Assembly: GCF_003351785.1 (NCBI RefSeq)
Contig: NZ_CP031230.1
Location: 2,774,501 to 2,838,500 of the forward strand
DNA length: 64,000 bases
Direction of reading: 5' to 3'
From: Sporosarcina sp. PTS2304
Lineage (GTDB): Bacteria > Bacillota > Bacilli > Bacillales_A > Planococcaceae
The position numbers were made by a program, and so were the translations under genes. Positions 1-9,959 of the stretch are shown here, piece by piece (position 1 is the stretch's first letter; every line of letters begins with the position of its first letter). Under the pieces are notes generated by a model. That model did not search any database and had not been told where the DNA came from. It saw only the letters and a program-made list of their open reading frames with translations.

Positions 1-1365
1 TTTATTTTTAAATCCTTTGTTTTTCTTTTTATCGGAAACCGTTCCATAAATGGCGCCTCGATGTGAACCATAGGTGCGTTCAATATCATGCGGTGTCCAG
101 ACGTCTCTCGTGATAATATTTTCGCGTAGACCATCTAAACCCATTCGCTCTAATTTTAGAAGAACATTCTCTTCCAACTTTGCATAATCTGCCGGAGTGA
201 ATGGATTGTCTTGAATATATGGAATATGAGGAAGGATTTTTAAGTTCTCATGTCCAGGCACTGTTTGTGATGGATCTGTTTTATTCGTATTCACTAGATA
301 GATGGTGGGGTCGTCTGGCAATTGCTTCTTCACAAATACTTTATCCATCTGTTTCTTTAAATTTTTAGAGAAAAAGAAATTATGGTGATTCAGTTGCGGG
401 TAGCTTTTTTTCACTCCTAAGTGGAGAACTAGGCCTGAACTTGAAGGTTCAAACTTACGCTCCAGCGCTTTTGTAAATGAAGGTTTACAATCCACCATTT
501 TTTGATAAAACGGGATTACTTCCATATTGGAAATATAATAGTCTGCTTCTACTACACGCCCGTCCGCTAACTCTGCCCCTGTAATTTGATCTCCCGTCGT
601 ACGCATTTTCCGCACACCTATGCCTGTGTATAACTCAACACCTACTTCTTCCGCAAGCTGGACGAGACCTTCCGCTAATCGATGCATGCCACCTGGTACA
701 TACCAGCATCCTTGTTCATATTGCATATAGATCATCATATTTAAAATAGCTGGCGCATCATAAGGGGAAGATCCAACATACTTAATAAAGTAAGATAGCA
801 TATCACGTAAATGCGGATTACGTACACGGCTGTCGATAGCACCATGCATAGTAGAAAACAAATCAAACCCTTTTATAGATTTCAACACCCCATGTTCTTT
901 GATCACTTCACTCGTTGAATCCAGTCCCTTTTTAAAGTAACCCGCTTCCGTCATATCATATAGACCTTTAGCATAGCGTAAAAACTTTTTATAGTCATTC
1001 ATATCACGGCGCGATAAATGTTTGTTCTCTCTTTCCATTTTTCGGAGATCACCATATAAATCGAGTACTTTACCATCTGGAAAAAATGATCGCCACTCTC
1101 TTTCTAACCGGACAATAGGCACGTAATCTACCATTCGCTTCCCGCTGTCAGCAAACAGTTTTTCGAAAATATGGGGCATCGTCAAAATAGAAGGACCTAA
1201 GTCGAAACCAAAGCCATCTTGCTCTAAACGATTTAACTTTCCGCCTAGATGGTCATTTTGTTCGTATAGCACTACTGAGTAATCACGTTGCGCCAATGAA
1301 ATTGCTGCGGATAATCCCCCCAGACCACCGCCCACCACAAGTACTCGTTTCTGGTTATCCAACAT
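1..1365 (-). CDS. crtP: 4,4'-diaponeurosporene oxygenase (CrtP-type), 3' end cut by window
   Basis: An open frame of 455 codons runs off the left edge without a stop, so the C-terminus is missing. It is a FAD-dependent phytoene-desaturase-family protein that in the staphyloxanthin pathway oxidises the terminal methyl of the C30 carotenoid. The N-terminal dinucleotide-binding motif (VVGGGLGGLSAA) follows the start. Characteristic CrtP stretches are visible: FGFDLGPSILTMP, FIKYVGSSPYDAPA, WYVPGGMHRLA, TIYLVNTNKTD and RGAIYGTVSDKKKNKGF. These resemble S. aureus CrtP more than CrtN. The ATG at 1365 follows a strong GAAGGAG site. It is the third gene of a leftward operon, 16 nt after crtM. The paralogue assignment rests on remembered family sequence, so substrate specificity is an inference. 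Confidence 0.85.
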   Translation of the reverse strand, partial: MLDNQKRVLVVGGGLGGLSAAISLAQRDYSVVLYEQNDHLGGKLNRLEQDGFGFDLGPSILTMPHIFEKLFADSGKRMVDYVPIVRLEREWRSFFPDGKVLDLYGDLRKMERENKHLSRRDMNDYKKFLRYAKGLYDMTEAGYFKKGLDSTSEVIKEHGVLKSIKGFDLFSTMHGAIDSRVRNPHLRDMLSYFIKYVGSSPYDAPAILNMMIYMQYEQGCWYVPGGMHRLAEGLVQLAEEVGVELYTGIGVRKMRTTGDQITGAELADGRVVEADYYISNMEVIPFYQKMVDCKPSFTKALERKFEPSSSGLVLHLGVKKSYPQLNHHNFFFSKNLKKQMDKVFVKKQLPDDPTIYLVNTNKTDPSQTVPGHENLKILPHIPYIQDNPFTPADYAKLEENVLLKLERMGLDGLRENIITRDVWTPHDIERTYGSHRGAIYGTVSDKKKNKGFKNK

Positions 1366-1381
1366 ACAGGCACTCTCCTTC

Positions 1382-2245
1382 TTACATGCTCGCCCGGGCT
1401 ACTAGTTTAGCCATTTCGACAGCCGATACATAATTTTTTTGATTGAAACAATCATATCCGCTCTTGCGCACACTATTTAAAATTCCTTGATAAATATATG
1501 CTGACGATAGAACCGGAAATCGGCTGTCTTTATCAAATTCATCAATATGCTGAGTAAAGTTGTCATATAAGTACTCTGCTCTCGTTGCGAGATATTCCCA
1601 TAGATTGATAAAGCCTTGCGTGATACTGCCTTCTGATAATAGAACTTCATGGTAGCTATAACGCTTCATTTCTTCAAGTGGTAAGTAAATTCGCCCTTTA
1701 TCGCGGTAATCTTCTCCTACATCTCGTAATATGTTCGTCAGCTGCATTGCGATTCCTAAATTCTCCGCTACGTGATGTAAATTCTTTTGAGATTCACTAG
1801 CAATAATCGGCAACAACATTTTCCCGACAGAACCTGCTACATATTTACTGTACACTTCTAAAGAACTCAGATTAGCCGGCATCATAAAGTGAATGTCCAT
1901 CCGTTGACCCGTCAATTGCTCATAAAATGGTTGGATATCCATATCAAAACGATTGAAAACATCACGTAATGCACGCCAGAGCGGATGATTAATCTCTTCA
2001 CCTTTTGAGAAGAGGTACAGTTCATTTGCGAGCTGATCCAATGCTGTCAGCTGTTCATCAATTTTTTTATTTTCATCTACACAATCATCTGCTATCCGGC
2101 AAAACGCATAAATCGCGTAGACAGCACGTGCTTTTTCTTTAGGCAAACCGGAAAATGCATAGTAAAAACTTTTGGAATGATGTTTGATGATTTTCTCACA
2201 ATATGCATAATCAAAAGTAATAGTTGACGGTTGGTTAATTAGCAT
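1382..2245 (-). CDS. crtM: 4,4'-diapophytoene (dehydrosqualene) synthase
   Basis: This squalene/phytoene synthase family enzyme condenses two farnesyl diphosphates into the C30 carotenoid precursor. Both Asp-rich metal/substrate motifs are present: DDCVDE near residue 48 and NILRDVGEDYRDKGRIYLP near 170. HSKSFYYAF matches the family N-terminus. I start it at ATG 2245, giving 287 aa, the same length as S. aureus CrtM as I recall it. That ATG has a GAGGGGAG ribosome-binding site 7 nt upstream. A longer frame back to 2293 would run over the end of crtN and has no comparable site. It lies between crtN (13-nt gap) and crtP (16-nt gap), as expected for a co-transcribed carotenoid operon. Confidence 0.92.
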   Translation of the reverse strand: MLINQPSTITFDYAYCEKIIKHHSKSFYYAFSGLPKEKARAVYAIYAFCRIADDCVDENKKIDEQLTALDQLANELYLFSKGEEINHPLWRALRDVFNRFDMDIQPFYEQLTGQRMDIHFMMPANLSSLEVYSKYVAGSVGKMLLPIIASESQKNLHHVAENLGIAMQLTNILRDVGEDYRDKGRIYLPLEEMKRYSYHEVLLSEGSITQGFINLWEYLATRAEYLYDNFTQHIDEFDKDSRFPVLSSAYIYQGILNSVRKSGYDCFNQKNYVSAVEMAKLVARASM

Positions 2246-2258
2246 ATAAATTCTCCCC

Positions 2259-3785
2259 TCATGTTGCTTGGAATAGTATTCCTCTGTCATCATGAATTAG
2301 CTCTTCTGTCGCAATACGTGCTGAGAGAAGAACAATTGGTACACCTGCGCCGGGATGTGTGCTGCTTCCTGTGAAATAAAGATTTTCACAATGAGTTGCT
2401 TTACTTTGCGGACGTAGATGATTACTCTGACTGAGAGTTGGTTGTAGACCGAAACACGCACCATTTTGTGCATGAAAACGCTCTTCGAAATCTTTAGGCG
2501 TCATAAATGTCTCAGAAACAATTTCATTTTCCACATTTTCAAAGCCTTTCACTTTCTTCAATGCTTCTAATACATACCCCCGATAATGCTGGATTGTCTC
2601 TTCATCCCAGTCATACTGCGAACAAGAACGATCGGAAACCGGCACTAGAATATACAATCCATCTTTCCCTTCAGGCGCTAACGACGGATCTAACTTAGAA
2701 CCAATATAGACATAGAATGAAGCATTATTAAGTTTCTTTCCTGTAAATATATCATCTAAATTTTCTTTTAACTTTTCATTGAAAATAAAATTATGGGCGG
2801 TCTTTACTTCTTCATATTTTTTGTCCATTCCCAAATACATGAGGAAACATGAGCACGAATATTTCATATTATCTATTTTCTTATCCGTGTATTTACCTTT
2901 TGCTTTTTCTACTTTCACTAGGTTTTTCATAGCGTAAGGGAAATCAGCATTACACATCACATAATCCGATTCGATAAATTCTCCGTTAATGCGAATCCCT
3001 TTTGCTTGTCTATTTTCAATGACAATTTCTTCAACAGATGTATTGTAATGGACTTTCCCTCCCAGCTCGATAAATAAACGTTCAAGAGACTGAGCCATTG
3101 TATACATGCCGCCTTTGATAAACCATACACCGTATAAAAACTCAATCATAGGAATCATCGTATAAAGTGAAGGCCCGCTATATGGAGAAACTCCGATGTA
3201 TAACGTTTGAAAACTGATCATCTGTTTCAAGCGTTCGTCTTTAATATATTTACTGACAAAGCTATCTGCATTATCAAATGTTTTAAGTTTTAAGCCTTGG
3301 CGAAGTACGGATAGATTGTAGAAGTCAGATGGTTTACGAAATGGCTTTTGTAAGAAATGTTCTTTTGCAATTAAAAAACGTTTATATATTTCCTGTAAGT
3401 AATCCAGTAGGCCACTAGCATCCTCATCACTTACACTCTCAAACACTTCCATTAGTTTTGTTAGTTCAGAGGATATTTCATAATGGTCTTGCGGTTTGTC
3501 ACCAAAATACACACTATACATCGGATCCAGTCGTTCCATAGGAATATAATCATCGGGATCTTTCCCACATAAGTAAAAGATTTCTTTATATAAATCGGGC
3601 ATCATAACAATCGTAGGACCTAGATCAAATTGATAGCCATCTTTTTGAATACGGTGCATTTTACCGCCTGGCAGTGATTCTTTCTCGTATAATTCCACTT
3701 GATACCCTGCGTGTTGCAGTCGAATTGCGCTTGCTAAACCAGCTACTCCTGCACCTATGACACTTACCTTTTTCTTCATTTTCAT
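2259..3785 (-). CDS. crtN: 4,4'-diapophytoene desaturase (dehydrosqualene desaturase)
   Basis: This 508-aa FAD-dependent desaturase introduces the conjugated double bonds that turn colourless diapophytoene into yellow 4,4'-diaponeurosporene. It has an N-terminal Rossmann motif (VIGAGVAGLASA). CrtN signatures include YQFDLGPTIVMMPD, RKPSDFYNLS, FQTLYIGVSPYSGPSLY, FIKGGMYTMAQ and, near the C-terminus, LYFTGSSTHPGAGVPIVL. It is the first gene of the crtN-crtM-crtP operon. An AGGAG site precedes two in-frame ATGs, at 3785 and 3779; spacing is 4 and 10 nt, so the exact start is uncertain. No SigB or SigA promoter could be called confidently in the AT-rich 170 nt upstream. The gene order differs from S. 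aureus crtOPQMN, and crtO/crtQ are not in view. Confidence 0.92.
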   Translation of the reverse strand: MKMKKKVSVIGAGVAGLASAIRLQHAGYQVELYEKESLPGGKMHRIQKDGYQFDLGPTIVMMPDLYKEIFYLCGKDPDDYIPMERLDPMYSVYFGDKPQDHYEISSELTKLMEVFESVSDEDASGLLDYLQEIYKRFLIAKEHFLQKPFRKPSDFYNLSVLRQGLKLKTFDNADSFVSKYIKDERLKQMISFQTLYIGVSPYSGPSLYTMIPMIEFLYGVWFIKGGMYTMAQSLERLFIELGGKVHYNTSVEEIVIENRQAKGIRINGEFIESDYVMCNADFPYAMKNLVKVEKAKGKYTDKKIDNMKYSCSCFLMYLGMDKKYEEVKTAHNFIFNEKLKENLDDIFTGKKLNNASFYVYIGSKLDPSLAPEGKDGLYILVPVSDRSCSQYDWDEETIQHYRGYVLEALKKVKGFENVENEIVSETFMTPKDFEERFHAQNGACFGLQPTLSQSNHLRPQSKATHCENLYFTGSSTHPGAGVPIVLLSARIATEELIHDDRGILFQAT

Positions 3786-3954
3786 ACAACTCCTTCACTT
3801 CTATTAGAAACAAACATTAGACAAGATGATATATAATATAAGATAATTGCGTATTTCATAATAAAACCTTATACAATGGTTATACACTATTCTAGATATA
3901 TACACAAGCAATTGAGCGATAGATATATAATTTTTTATTAGAATAAGTTAGCGT

Positions 3955-4290
3955 ATCGTTTAGGATTCTCCCGAGAGAAACTAGACGCTTTCCTGAGGGG
4001 GCGCGGCGGACTCTCCAGAAGTGTGGTTGAAGCTGTAGATTACCCGACTGAATGTATATAGAATCATTTCTTTTTCTACTTAGTTCATCGAAACAATCAA
4101 AGTAGCTAAAAACACTTCGTTCAGCTTGGAGCTTGCAGACGATTGACTATGGGAGGCTCAGGAAAAGCCGTAGCGGAGAACGGCTTTTGCGAGTGAAGTG
4201 CAGCGAGAAGGAGCACATCTTTGCATTGACAGGCGTAACCCGCAAGACACTTCAAGTCAGCGTCACTCCATCCGTTTACCATAGTCACTG
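3955..4290 (+). repeat. Composite dispersed repeat, copy A (truncated)
   Basis: This is a copy of the repeat family also found near 13.4, 35.3, 47.5 and 53.3 kb. It begins with the left arm of the type I hairpin (AGGATTCTCCC at 3962, then the GACGCTTTCCTGAGGGG block). It jumps to the shared spacer (GACTGAATGTATATAG at about 4049) and a type II hairpin segment (about 4119-4258) carrying the AAAGCCGTAGCGGAG and GAGAAGGAGCACATCTTTGC blocks. The type I right arm is missing, so it looks like a deletion derivative. The rest of the 775-nt gap between crtN and the deacetylase gene is AT-rich with no gene that I recognise. An 80-codon frame inside the repeat has no family support. Confidence 0.8.
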
Positions 4291-4560
4291 TATTCCATCA
4301 GCTAAAGCCGCCCATCTATTTCTATCGCCTAACTCGTTTTTAAATGAATGGATAGATTATACATACTATCGTTAATCAATAGGTCTGTTATGAGAATCCA
4401 CTAAACTAACAGTGAAAAACCGCCAAAGATGGTGTACTTTCGGCGATCACAGTTCAATTCTTCTCGCTTTGTTGCGAGGTATTGAAACTCGTGCTGATCT
4501 GCAGATGTAAGCCATTTTTGACGGTTTAGTAGCTACGAATAGATATCAAAATAGACTACC

Positions 4561-5280
4561 TTACTTAATGTGATTATAAGGTGGTACAACGACAAACTCT
4601 GTTTCTTTCTTTACAGCTTCCTCCAAATATATCTCAAGCTTATCCAACATATGTACAGGGGCTAAATCATCAGCGCCTGGATTAGTGCCATCATCATGCA
4701 AAAGTATAATGGATCCGTTAGCCGGTACATTTCGCAATCCATCTAACAATCCGTCCTCACATCGCTCTACTTTCCAGTCCTGAAAAACATGCGTCCAAAA
4801 AACAATTTGATAAGGCTTGGAGTAATATAAAGTAAAAGCATTCATGAAGCCCCATGGTGGTCTGTAGACAGTTGGAGATTCACCTATCACGTTACTAATT
4901 GCTCGATGCGTTTCTCTAATTTCTTTTTCCAATTGCGAAGGTGTCAAAAGCCAGCTTGATGTATGACGATCATGATGGATACCTATTTGATGACCTTCGT
5001 TATACATACGTTCAATAATTTTTGGATACATCCGTACTTTTTCCCCCACGACAAAAAATGTAGCTTTTATATCGTATTGCTGTAATAAGTCTAGCAGCCG
5101 CAACGTATAGACAGGATGCGGTCCATCGTCGAACGTTAATGCAATACCTCTTTTCGCCGGTATGCGTTTCATCACTTTATAGTTCGTCAAACGAATGAGA
5201 GCGGTAGCACCCATTCCATAGGCTAGCGGTGCGAGTGCCAGTATACCTGTCACTAGCCAGGCTGTTTTTCGTTTACCCAT
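4561..5280 (-). CDS. Polysaccharide deacetylase family protein (NodB domain)
   Basis: This 239-aa carbohydrate esterase family 4 protein probably deacetylates a cell-wall glycan such as peptidoglycan or an N-acetylglucosamine polymer. An N-terminal hydrophobic segment (about residues 6-26) serves as signal or anchor. Catalytic motifs appear in order: TFDDGPHP (base Asp and metal Asp), HHDRH (metal histidines), RPPWGF and LLHDDG near the C-terminus. A GAAGGGAAG site precedes the ATG. It stands alone on its strand, with a repeat copy downstream and a divergent ECF transporter gene upstream. The exact substrate cannot be told from sequence. Confidence 0.88.
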   Translation of the reverse strand: MGKRKTAWLVTGILALAPLAYGMGATALIRLTNYKVMKRIPAKRGIALTFDDGPHPVYTLRLLDLLQQYDIKATFFVVGEKVRMYPKIIERMYNEGHQIGIHHDRHTSSWLLTPSQLEKEIRETHRAISNVIGESPTVYRPPWGFMNAFTLYYSKPYQIVFWTHVFQDWKVERCEDGLLDGLRNVPANGSIILLHDDGTNPGADDLAPVHMLDKLEIYLEEAVKKETEFVVVPPYNHIK

Positions 5281-5468
5281 AAAACTACTTCCCTTCTTTG
5301 TTTATAAATCATGTACGTGTGACGTGCTCCTTTACTACACTTCTATACCCCTATACTGTTGTTCAGAATCTCTGACCCTTAAACATTAATAGAAATTGAT
5401 ACTTTTAAAAATACCAGATTACCTTTATTCTAAATTTACTAATCTATAATGTTAGGGAGGTTCAATCC

Positions 5469-6008
5469 ATGCAGAAAATACAAAGCCATAGAACACCTCA
5501 TACAAAAACGTTTGATTTGATACTGACGTCGATGCTTGCTTCACTCGTGTTCATAGCAACACTTCTATTAAATATTAAATTACCGATTGCGGCAAATGGT
5601 GGCTTAGTCCATCTTGGCACAGCTATGCTTTTTATGGCCTCCATCTTATTCGGTCCTAAAAAAGGAGCTATTGCCGGTGCGATCGGGATGGGCATGTTTG
5701 ATTTAGTCGGTGGCTGGGTGTTGTGGGCACCATTTACATTTATAACCCGTGGTCTTCAAGGATATATCGTCGGTAAGATTGCTTGGTCTAACGGACGCAG
5801 AGGAACGAGTTTTAAATACAACTTGCTGGCTATGCTAGCTTCGGTTCCATTCATGATTGCTGGTTATTATATTTGCGAACGCATTCTTTTTAATAGTTGG
5901 ATCATTCCATTGGCTTCGATTCCCGGAGACGTCCTGCAATGCATCGTTGGAATCGCAATCGCAATTCCTGTATGTGCAATGTTGAAGAAAGTGCCGATGT
6001 TTAAGTAA
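5469..6008 (+). CDS. ECF transporter S component (vitamin-type substrate-binding membrane protein)
   Basis: This 179-aa, very hydrophobic protein has about five to six membrane segments. It resembles the S components of energy-coupling factor transporters, with the family-typical run HLGTAMLFMASILFGPKKGA followed by GMGMFDLVGGWVLWAPFTF. S components bind a vitamin or precursor and share an EcfAA'T energising module encoded elsewhere; none is in this window. No riboswitch that would reveal the substrate was recognised in the 190 nt upstream. The start follows a clear GGGAGG site 9 nt before the ATG. The gene is monocistronic and ends at a strong hairpin. Confidence 0.78.
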   Translation: MQKIQSHRTPHTKTFDLILTSMLASLVFIATLLLNIKLPIAANGGLVHLGTAMLFMASILFGPKKGAIAGAIGMGMFDLVGGWVLWAPFTFITRGLQGYIVGKIAWSNGRRGTSFKYNLLAMLASVPFMIAGYYICERILFNSWIIPLASIPGDVLQCIVGIAIAIPVCAMLKKVPMFK

Positions 6009-6025
6009 GTTAGTTGTACAATCTA

Positions 6026-6066
6026 AAAACTCCTCTACCGTTTATGACGCCGGTAGAGGAGTTTTC
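6026..6066. terminator. Bidirectional intrinsic terminator
   Basis: The perfect stem ACTCCTCTACCG/CGGTAGAGGAGT is flanked by A and T runs. It lies between the convergent ECF S-component gene and the SLC13 permease gene and can serve both. Confidence 0.85.
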
Positions 6067-6110
6067 TGTTAGCTCTGCAATCATTGCTTACTATTTTTCT
6101 TTGTTTTTAT

Positions 6111-7955
6111 TTACAGTGGAAATAATAGAGGAATCGCAATCATCATGACGACAAACATGATGAGTTGTAATGGAATTCCTATTTTTGCAAAGTCTTTGAA
6201 AGAATATCCTCCTGCCGTCATAACTAGCGCATTTGTCGGGGAAGCCACTGGTGTCGCGAATGACATACTAGCTCCTACCGCGACGGCAAGTAGAAACGCA
6301 TACGGATTTACATCCAAAGTTAATGCAGCACTCATCGCAATGGGCGCAAATAATACAGCAGTTGCCGTATTACTGATGAACTGCCCAAAGATCATAGTTA
6401 ATAAATAAACACCGCCAAGTACGCCGATTGCTCCGAACCCGCCAAGCACTTGAATGATCCCTTGTGACAATAATTCCATTCCCCCAGAATTCTCCAATGC
6501 GGTCGCCATTGGTAGCATGGCGGCTATTAAAATAATACTTTCCCAGTTAATTTGTCCATACGCATCGTCCATATTTCGTACACAGCCCGTCAATATCATT
6601 AAAACAGCTGCGATTAATACAGAAATAACTGCCGGAAATACTTCGGAAATCATTAATCCGACCATGAGCGCCATTATGATTCCAGCCGTTAATGCTTTAC
6701 CGTTTGCCGAAGCAAGACCCGCATGCTCTTTAGGCTGCCCCACAATCACGACGTCTTTTGTTTCACTAGCTAATAATTCTATAGAGTCCCATGAACCTTG
6801 GACAAGAAGCGCATCCCCAAAGCGTAATTGTTTTTTCGACATGTCTTTCAATACTTGTTTTCCTTGACGATTAATACCGATAATATTCAAATTATACGTT
6901 TCACGAAAACGAATACTACGAATATCTTGATTGATTAGACGAGAGTGTGGGGTCAACAGTACTTCTGCAACCCCCAATTCTTTCGACACTAAATCTTCAG
7001 CTTCTGATTGTTGTTCTACCGAAAGCAAACCATATTCATTGGCTAAATCCTCTACATTTTTGGCAGAACCTTGCAAATATAAAATATCATTTGCTTCAAT
7101 AATACTGTTGGGACCTGCCATTTCCTGAAATGTCATAGGTAAGAATTTAATACCTTCCATCGACTTACGTTCGATTTTAAGTACACATAACTGAAAACGT
7201 GCAGGAATTTTTAATTGTGATAAGCGCTGACCAACCATCCAAGAGTCTTCTGGTACTTTCACTTGTAGCAAGTTACCGCTCAGACTATAATCTTTTGCCA
7301 ACTGCTTCGTAGACAACGGATGAGATGTTTGACCTTTTGTTTTACGCATCCCCTTTGGTACAATTCGGTGGCGCATCAAAAACAAATACACTACACCTAC
7401 TGCAACGCCAATGATTCCAATCGGAGTAATTTGAAAGAAGCTTAACTTGTCAAAACCATTATCAACAAGCAACTGCGATACGATTAAGTTAGGCGGTGAT
7501 GCAATTAGTGTTAAAAGGCCCGAGAAGCTAGCCATATAGGACAGTGGCAATAAATATTTGGAAGGACTGCTGCCGATACCAATAGCGATACTCACTACAA
7601 TCGGCATCATTAATGCCACCGTTCCAGTGTTACTCATAAAAGCTCCAACAAACGCTACAATCAACAACAATAAAATAAATAAACGCTTTTCACTATCGCC
7701 CGAATAACGCAGTAATACATTACCTGCCATTTGGGCAAGACCTGTCCGCAAAATTCCCGCTCCTACGATAAACAGACCTGCGATCATAATAACGACTGAA
7801 TTTGAAAAACCAACGAGCGCCTCCGCTGGTTGTAAAATCCCTGTCAATACGAATGCCAAAAGCGCTAACACCGCCACAAGATCTGCACGCAATCGATTAG
7901 TCATAAATAATATGACGGTAGTGCCTAAAATTCCAAACGTAACTAATAACTCCAA
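6111..7955 (-). CDS. SLC13-family permease with central TrkA-C (RCK-C) domains
   Basis: This 614-aa member of the ArsB/NhaD-like ion transporter superfamily probably moves a di- or tricarboxylate, sulfate or another anion across the membrane. The N-terminal half has membrane segments with SNTGTVALMMPI and ASPPNLIVSQLL. Residues of about 215-395 form a soluble region resembling two RCK-C regulatory domains (VPEDSWMVGQRLSQL, VLLTPHSRLINQDIRSI). The second transport half carries ISNTATAVLFAPIA and ATPVASPTNALVMTAGGYSF, the paired hairpin signatures of the family. The start appears to be TTG at 7955 with GAAGGG about 12 nt upstream, so it is less certain. Substrate is unknown. Confidence 0.82.
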   Translation of the reverse strand: MELLVTFGILGTTVILFMTNRLRADLVAVLALLAFVLTGILQPAEALVGFSNSVVIMIAGLFIVGAGILRTGLAQMAGNVLLRYSGDSEKRLFILLLLIVAFVGAFMSNTGTVALMMPIVVSIAIGIGSSPSKYLLPLSYMASFSGLLTLIASPPNLIVSQLLVDNGFDKLSFFQITPIGIIGVAVGVVYLFLMRHRIVPKGMRKTKGQTSHPLSTKQLAKDYSLSGNLLQVKVPEDSWMVGQRLSQLKIPARFQLCVLKIERKSMEGIKFLPMTFQEMAGPNSIIEANDILYLQGSAKNVEDLANEYGLLSVEQQSEAEDLVSKELGVAEVLLTPHSRLINQDIRSIRFRETYNLNIIGINRQGKQVLKDMSKKQLRFGDALLVQGSWDSIELLASETKDVVIVGQPKEHAGLASANGKALTAGIIMALMVGLMISEVFPAVISVLIAAVLMILTGCVRNMDDAYGQINWESIILIAAMLPMATALENSGGMELLSQGIIQVLGGFGAIGVLGGVYLLTMIFGQFISNTATAVLFAPIAMSAALTLDVNPYAFLLAVAVGASMSFATPVASPTNALVMTAGGYSFKDFAKIGIPLQLIMFVVMMIAIPLLFPL

Positions 7956-8027
7956 CGTTCTCAGTATCCCTTCTCCAACTGTTTTGTATAGTGTATACGA
8001 TTCGACGACATAATAGAATGAGTCATC

Positions 8028-8067
8028 AAAAAGCTCTGTTACTATTAAATCGTAACAGAGCTTTTTT
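8028..8067 (-). terminator. Intrinsic terminator after mqo
   Basis: The stem AAAAAGCTCTGTTAC pairs with GTAACAGAGCTTTTTT around a 9-nt loop, 11 nt after the mqo stop. The flanking A/T runs allow function on both strands. Confidence 0.85.
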
Positions 8068-8077
8068 AGTTCATTAT

Positions 8078-9577
8078 TTAACTATGAACGACTTCTTTTT
8101 TAACTAATTCAAGAGTTTTCGCTGTAGATGCATGAACTTCTTTAAGAAGCTCAGGATTCTCTGCTAATTGCTTCCCGTAAGAAGGAATCATTTCTTTCAA
8201 TTTTGGCTCCCATTCTTTTACTTGCTCTGGGAAACATTTATTCATCAAGTCCAGCATAACTGCAACTGCTGTAGAAGCACCTGGGGAAGCGCCTAACAAT
8301 GCTGCAATCGAGCCGTCTGCGTCTGTTACTAGCTCTGTACCGAACTGCAACGTACCTTTGCCATTTGCTGTGTCTTTAATAACTTGTACACGCTGGCCAG
8401 CTGTCCATAGTTCCCAATCTTCGCTTTTTGCATCCGGGATGAAATCGCGAAGCTCGTCCATGCGCTGTTCCTTTGTTTGTACAACTTGTTCTACTAAGTA
8501 CTTAGTCAATGACATGTTTTTAGCACCACATGCAAGCATCGTTGTTAAATTATTCGGTTTTACTGTACCAATCAAGTCAAACACGGAGCCTGTTTTTAGG
8601 AACTTTGGAGAGAAGCCTGCAAACGGTCCAAATAATAAAGACTTTTCGTTGTTAATATAGCGTGTGTCTAAGTGCGGAACCGACATTGGCGGTGCACCGA
8701 CCTTCGCTTTTCCGTATACTTTTGCATGATGTTTTGCAATGACATCTGGGTTTTTACAGATCATGAAAATACCGCTGATCGGGAATCCGCCGATTTGCTT
8801 ACTTTCTGGAATCCCTGTCTTTTGCAGTAATGGAAGACTTCCGCCCCCGCCGCCGATGAAAACAAATTTTGCTTTATGATATTCAAGCTTACCGTCTTTA
8901 TTGTTCTTTATTTTTAATTCCCAATCGCCATCAGTTGTGCGTTTGATATCTTCTACTTGATGACCGTAGTTGATCTCAATGTCTGACTTTTGCATATGCT
9001 CAATTAGCATACGAGTCAGCGCACCGAAGTTCACGTCTGTTCCTGTGTCGATTTTAGTTGCTGCAATCGCTTCACTTAACTGACGATCTTTCATGATTAA
9101 AGGAATCCACTCTTTTAACTTTTCCGTGTCGTCGGAATATTCCATTCCTTCGAATAACGGATTCGCTGTCATCGCTTCAAAGCGCTTTTTCAAATATCTA
9201 ACGTTTTCCTCGCCTTGAACTAAGCTCATATGCGGGAGAGGCATAATGAATTGGCTTGGATTTTCGATTAACTTCTTTTCAACTAGATGGGACCAAAACT
9301 GCATAGATAATTGAAATTGCTCATTTACCTTTGTAGCTTTAGTAATGTCAATTGAACCGTCTGCTTTTTCAGAAGTGTAGTTCAGTTCGCATAACGCTGC
9401 ATGTCCAGTTCCAGCATTGTTAAGCTCATGAGAACTTTCTTCCCCTGCTTTGTCCAGCTTCTCAAACAATGAGATTTTCCAATCAGGTGCTAGTTCTTTA
9501 AGCATTGTCCCTAACGTCGCACTCATAATACCTGCACCGATTAAGATAACGTCTGATTTAGTTTGTATATTACTCAT
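8078..9577 (-). CDS. mqo: Malate:quinone oxidoreductase
   Basis: This 499-aa FAD-dependent, membrane-peripheral TCA-cycle enzyme oxidises malate to oxaloacetate and passes electrons to the quinone pool. The FAD-binding start [18 protein letters not shown], the stretch [21 protein letters not shown] and the mid-protein [21 protein letters not shown] are diagnostic for Mqo. The C-terminal [20 protein letters not shown] also fits. Length matches the family. A strong AAGGAAGG site precedes the ATG. It is monocistronic, with its own terminator. About 380 nt of AT-rich leader separates it from the DUF4317 gene. Confidence 0.97.
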   Translation of the reverse strand: MSNIQTKSDVILIGAGIMSATLGTMLKELAPDWKISLFEKLDKAGEESSHELNNAGTGHAALCELNYTSEKADGSIDITKATKVNEQFQLSMQFWSHLVEKKLIENPSQFIMPLPHMSLVQGEENVRYLKKRFEAMTANPLFEGMEYSDDTEKLKEWIPLIMKDRQLSEAIAATKIDTGTDVNFGALTRMLIEHMQKSDIEINYGHQVEDIKRTTDGDWELKIKNNKDGKLEYHKAKFVFIGGGGGSLPLLQKTGIPESKQIGGFPISGIFMICKNPDVIAKHHAKVYGKAKVGAPPMSVPHLDTRYINNEKSLLFGPFAGFSPKFLKTGSVFDLIGTVKPNNLTTMLACGAKNMSLTKYLVEQVVQTKEQRMDELRDFIPDAKSEDWELWTAGQRVQVIKDTANGKGTLQFGTELVTDADGSIAALLGASPGASTAVAVMLDLMNKCFPEQVKEWEPKLKEMIPSYGKQLAENPELLKEVHASTAKTLELVKKEVVHS

Positions 9578-9911
9578 TTTGACCTTCCTTATATGTGAAA
9601 TTTACAGAAATGTAAATGTTCCTAAATAAGGCGTCACAGCAAACATGGCGCACACTAGGAGCAAATCTTTCTGTCTCAGTTGACCATACTTCTACTAACA
9701 TCTTTTTTAGTATACAACAAATATACCCAGTATTAAAGAGTGTTGTTTGTTTGTAAGGATTAAGATAGAAAAATGTCGCAATTTTGATACATTTTGTTGT
9801 TTTTGTGACGTTTCTCTTATCTGTCACATGATATTCATTAATTCTGTTCTGTACACCTATGTCATTCGATAGATTTCTAGCTGTCGATACATACTAATCT
9901 ATACTATTTAC
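9578..9911. other. Non-coding region upstream of mqo
   Basis: This AT-rich stretch must hold the mqo promoter, but I could not single out a convincing -35/-10 pair, operator or small gene. An 85-codon frame overlapping the mqo start has no recognisable product. Confidence 0.5.
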
Positions 9912-9957
9912 AAAAAACTGTAGACAAACTCTACTATGCCAGAGTCCGCCTACAGTT
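9912..9957 (-). terminator. Intrinsic terminator of the DUF4317 gene
   Basis: Read on the minus strand, CTGTAG pairs with CTACAG, an inner ACTCT pairs with AGAGT, and a run of six T follows. It begins 3 nt after the stop codon. Confidence 0.78.
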
Positions 9958-9959
9958 GT

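Noticed and set aside
5281-5468. Riboswitch upstream of the ECF S component
   Set aside because: No thiamine, cobalamin, preQ1, FMN or other known aptamer pattern could be recognised in the 188 nt.
9570-9827. 85-codon minus-strand frame upstream of mqo
   Set aside because: It overlaps the mqo start and its ribosome-binding site, and the peptide resembles nothing known; treated as leader sequence.
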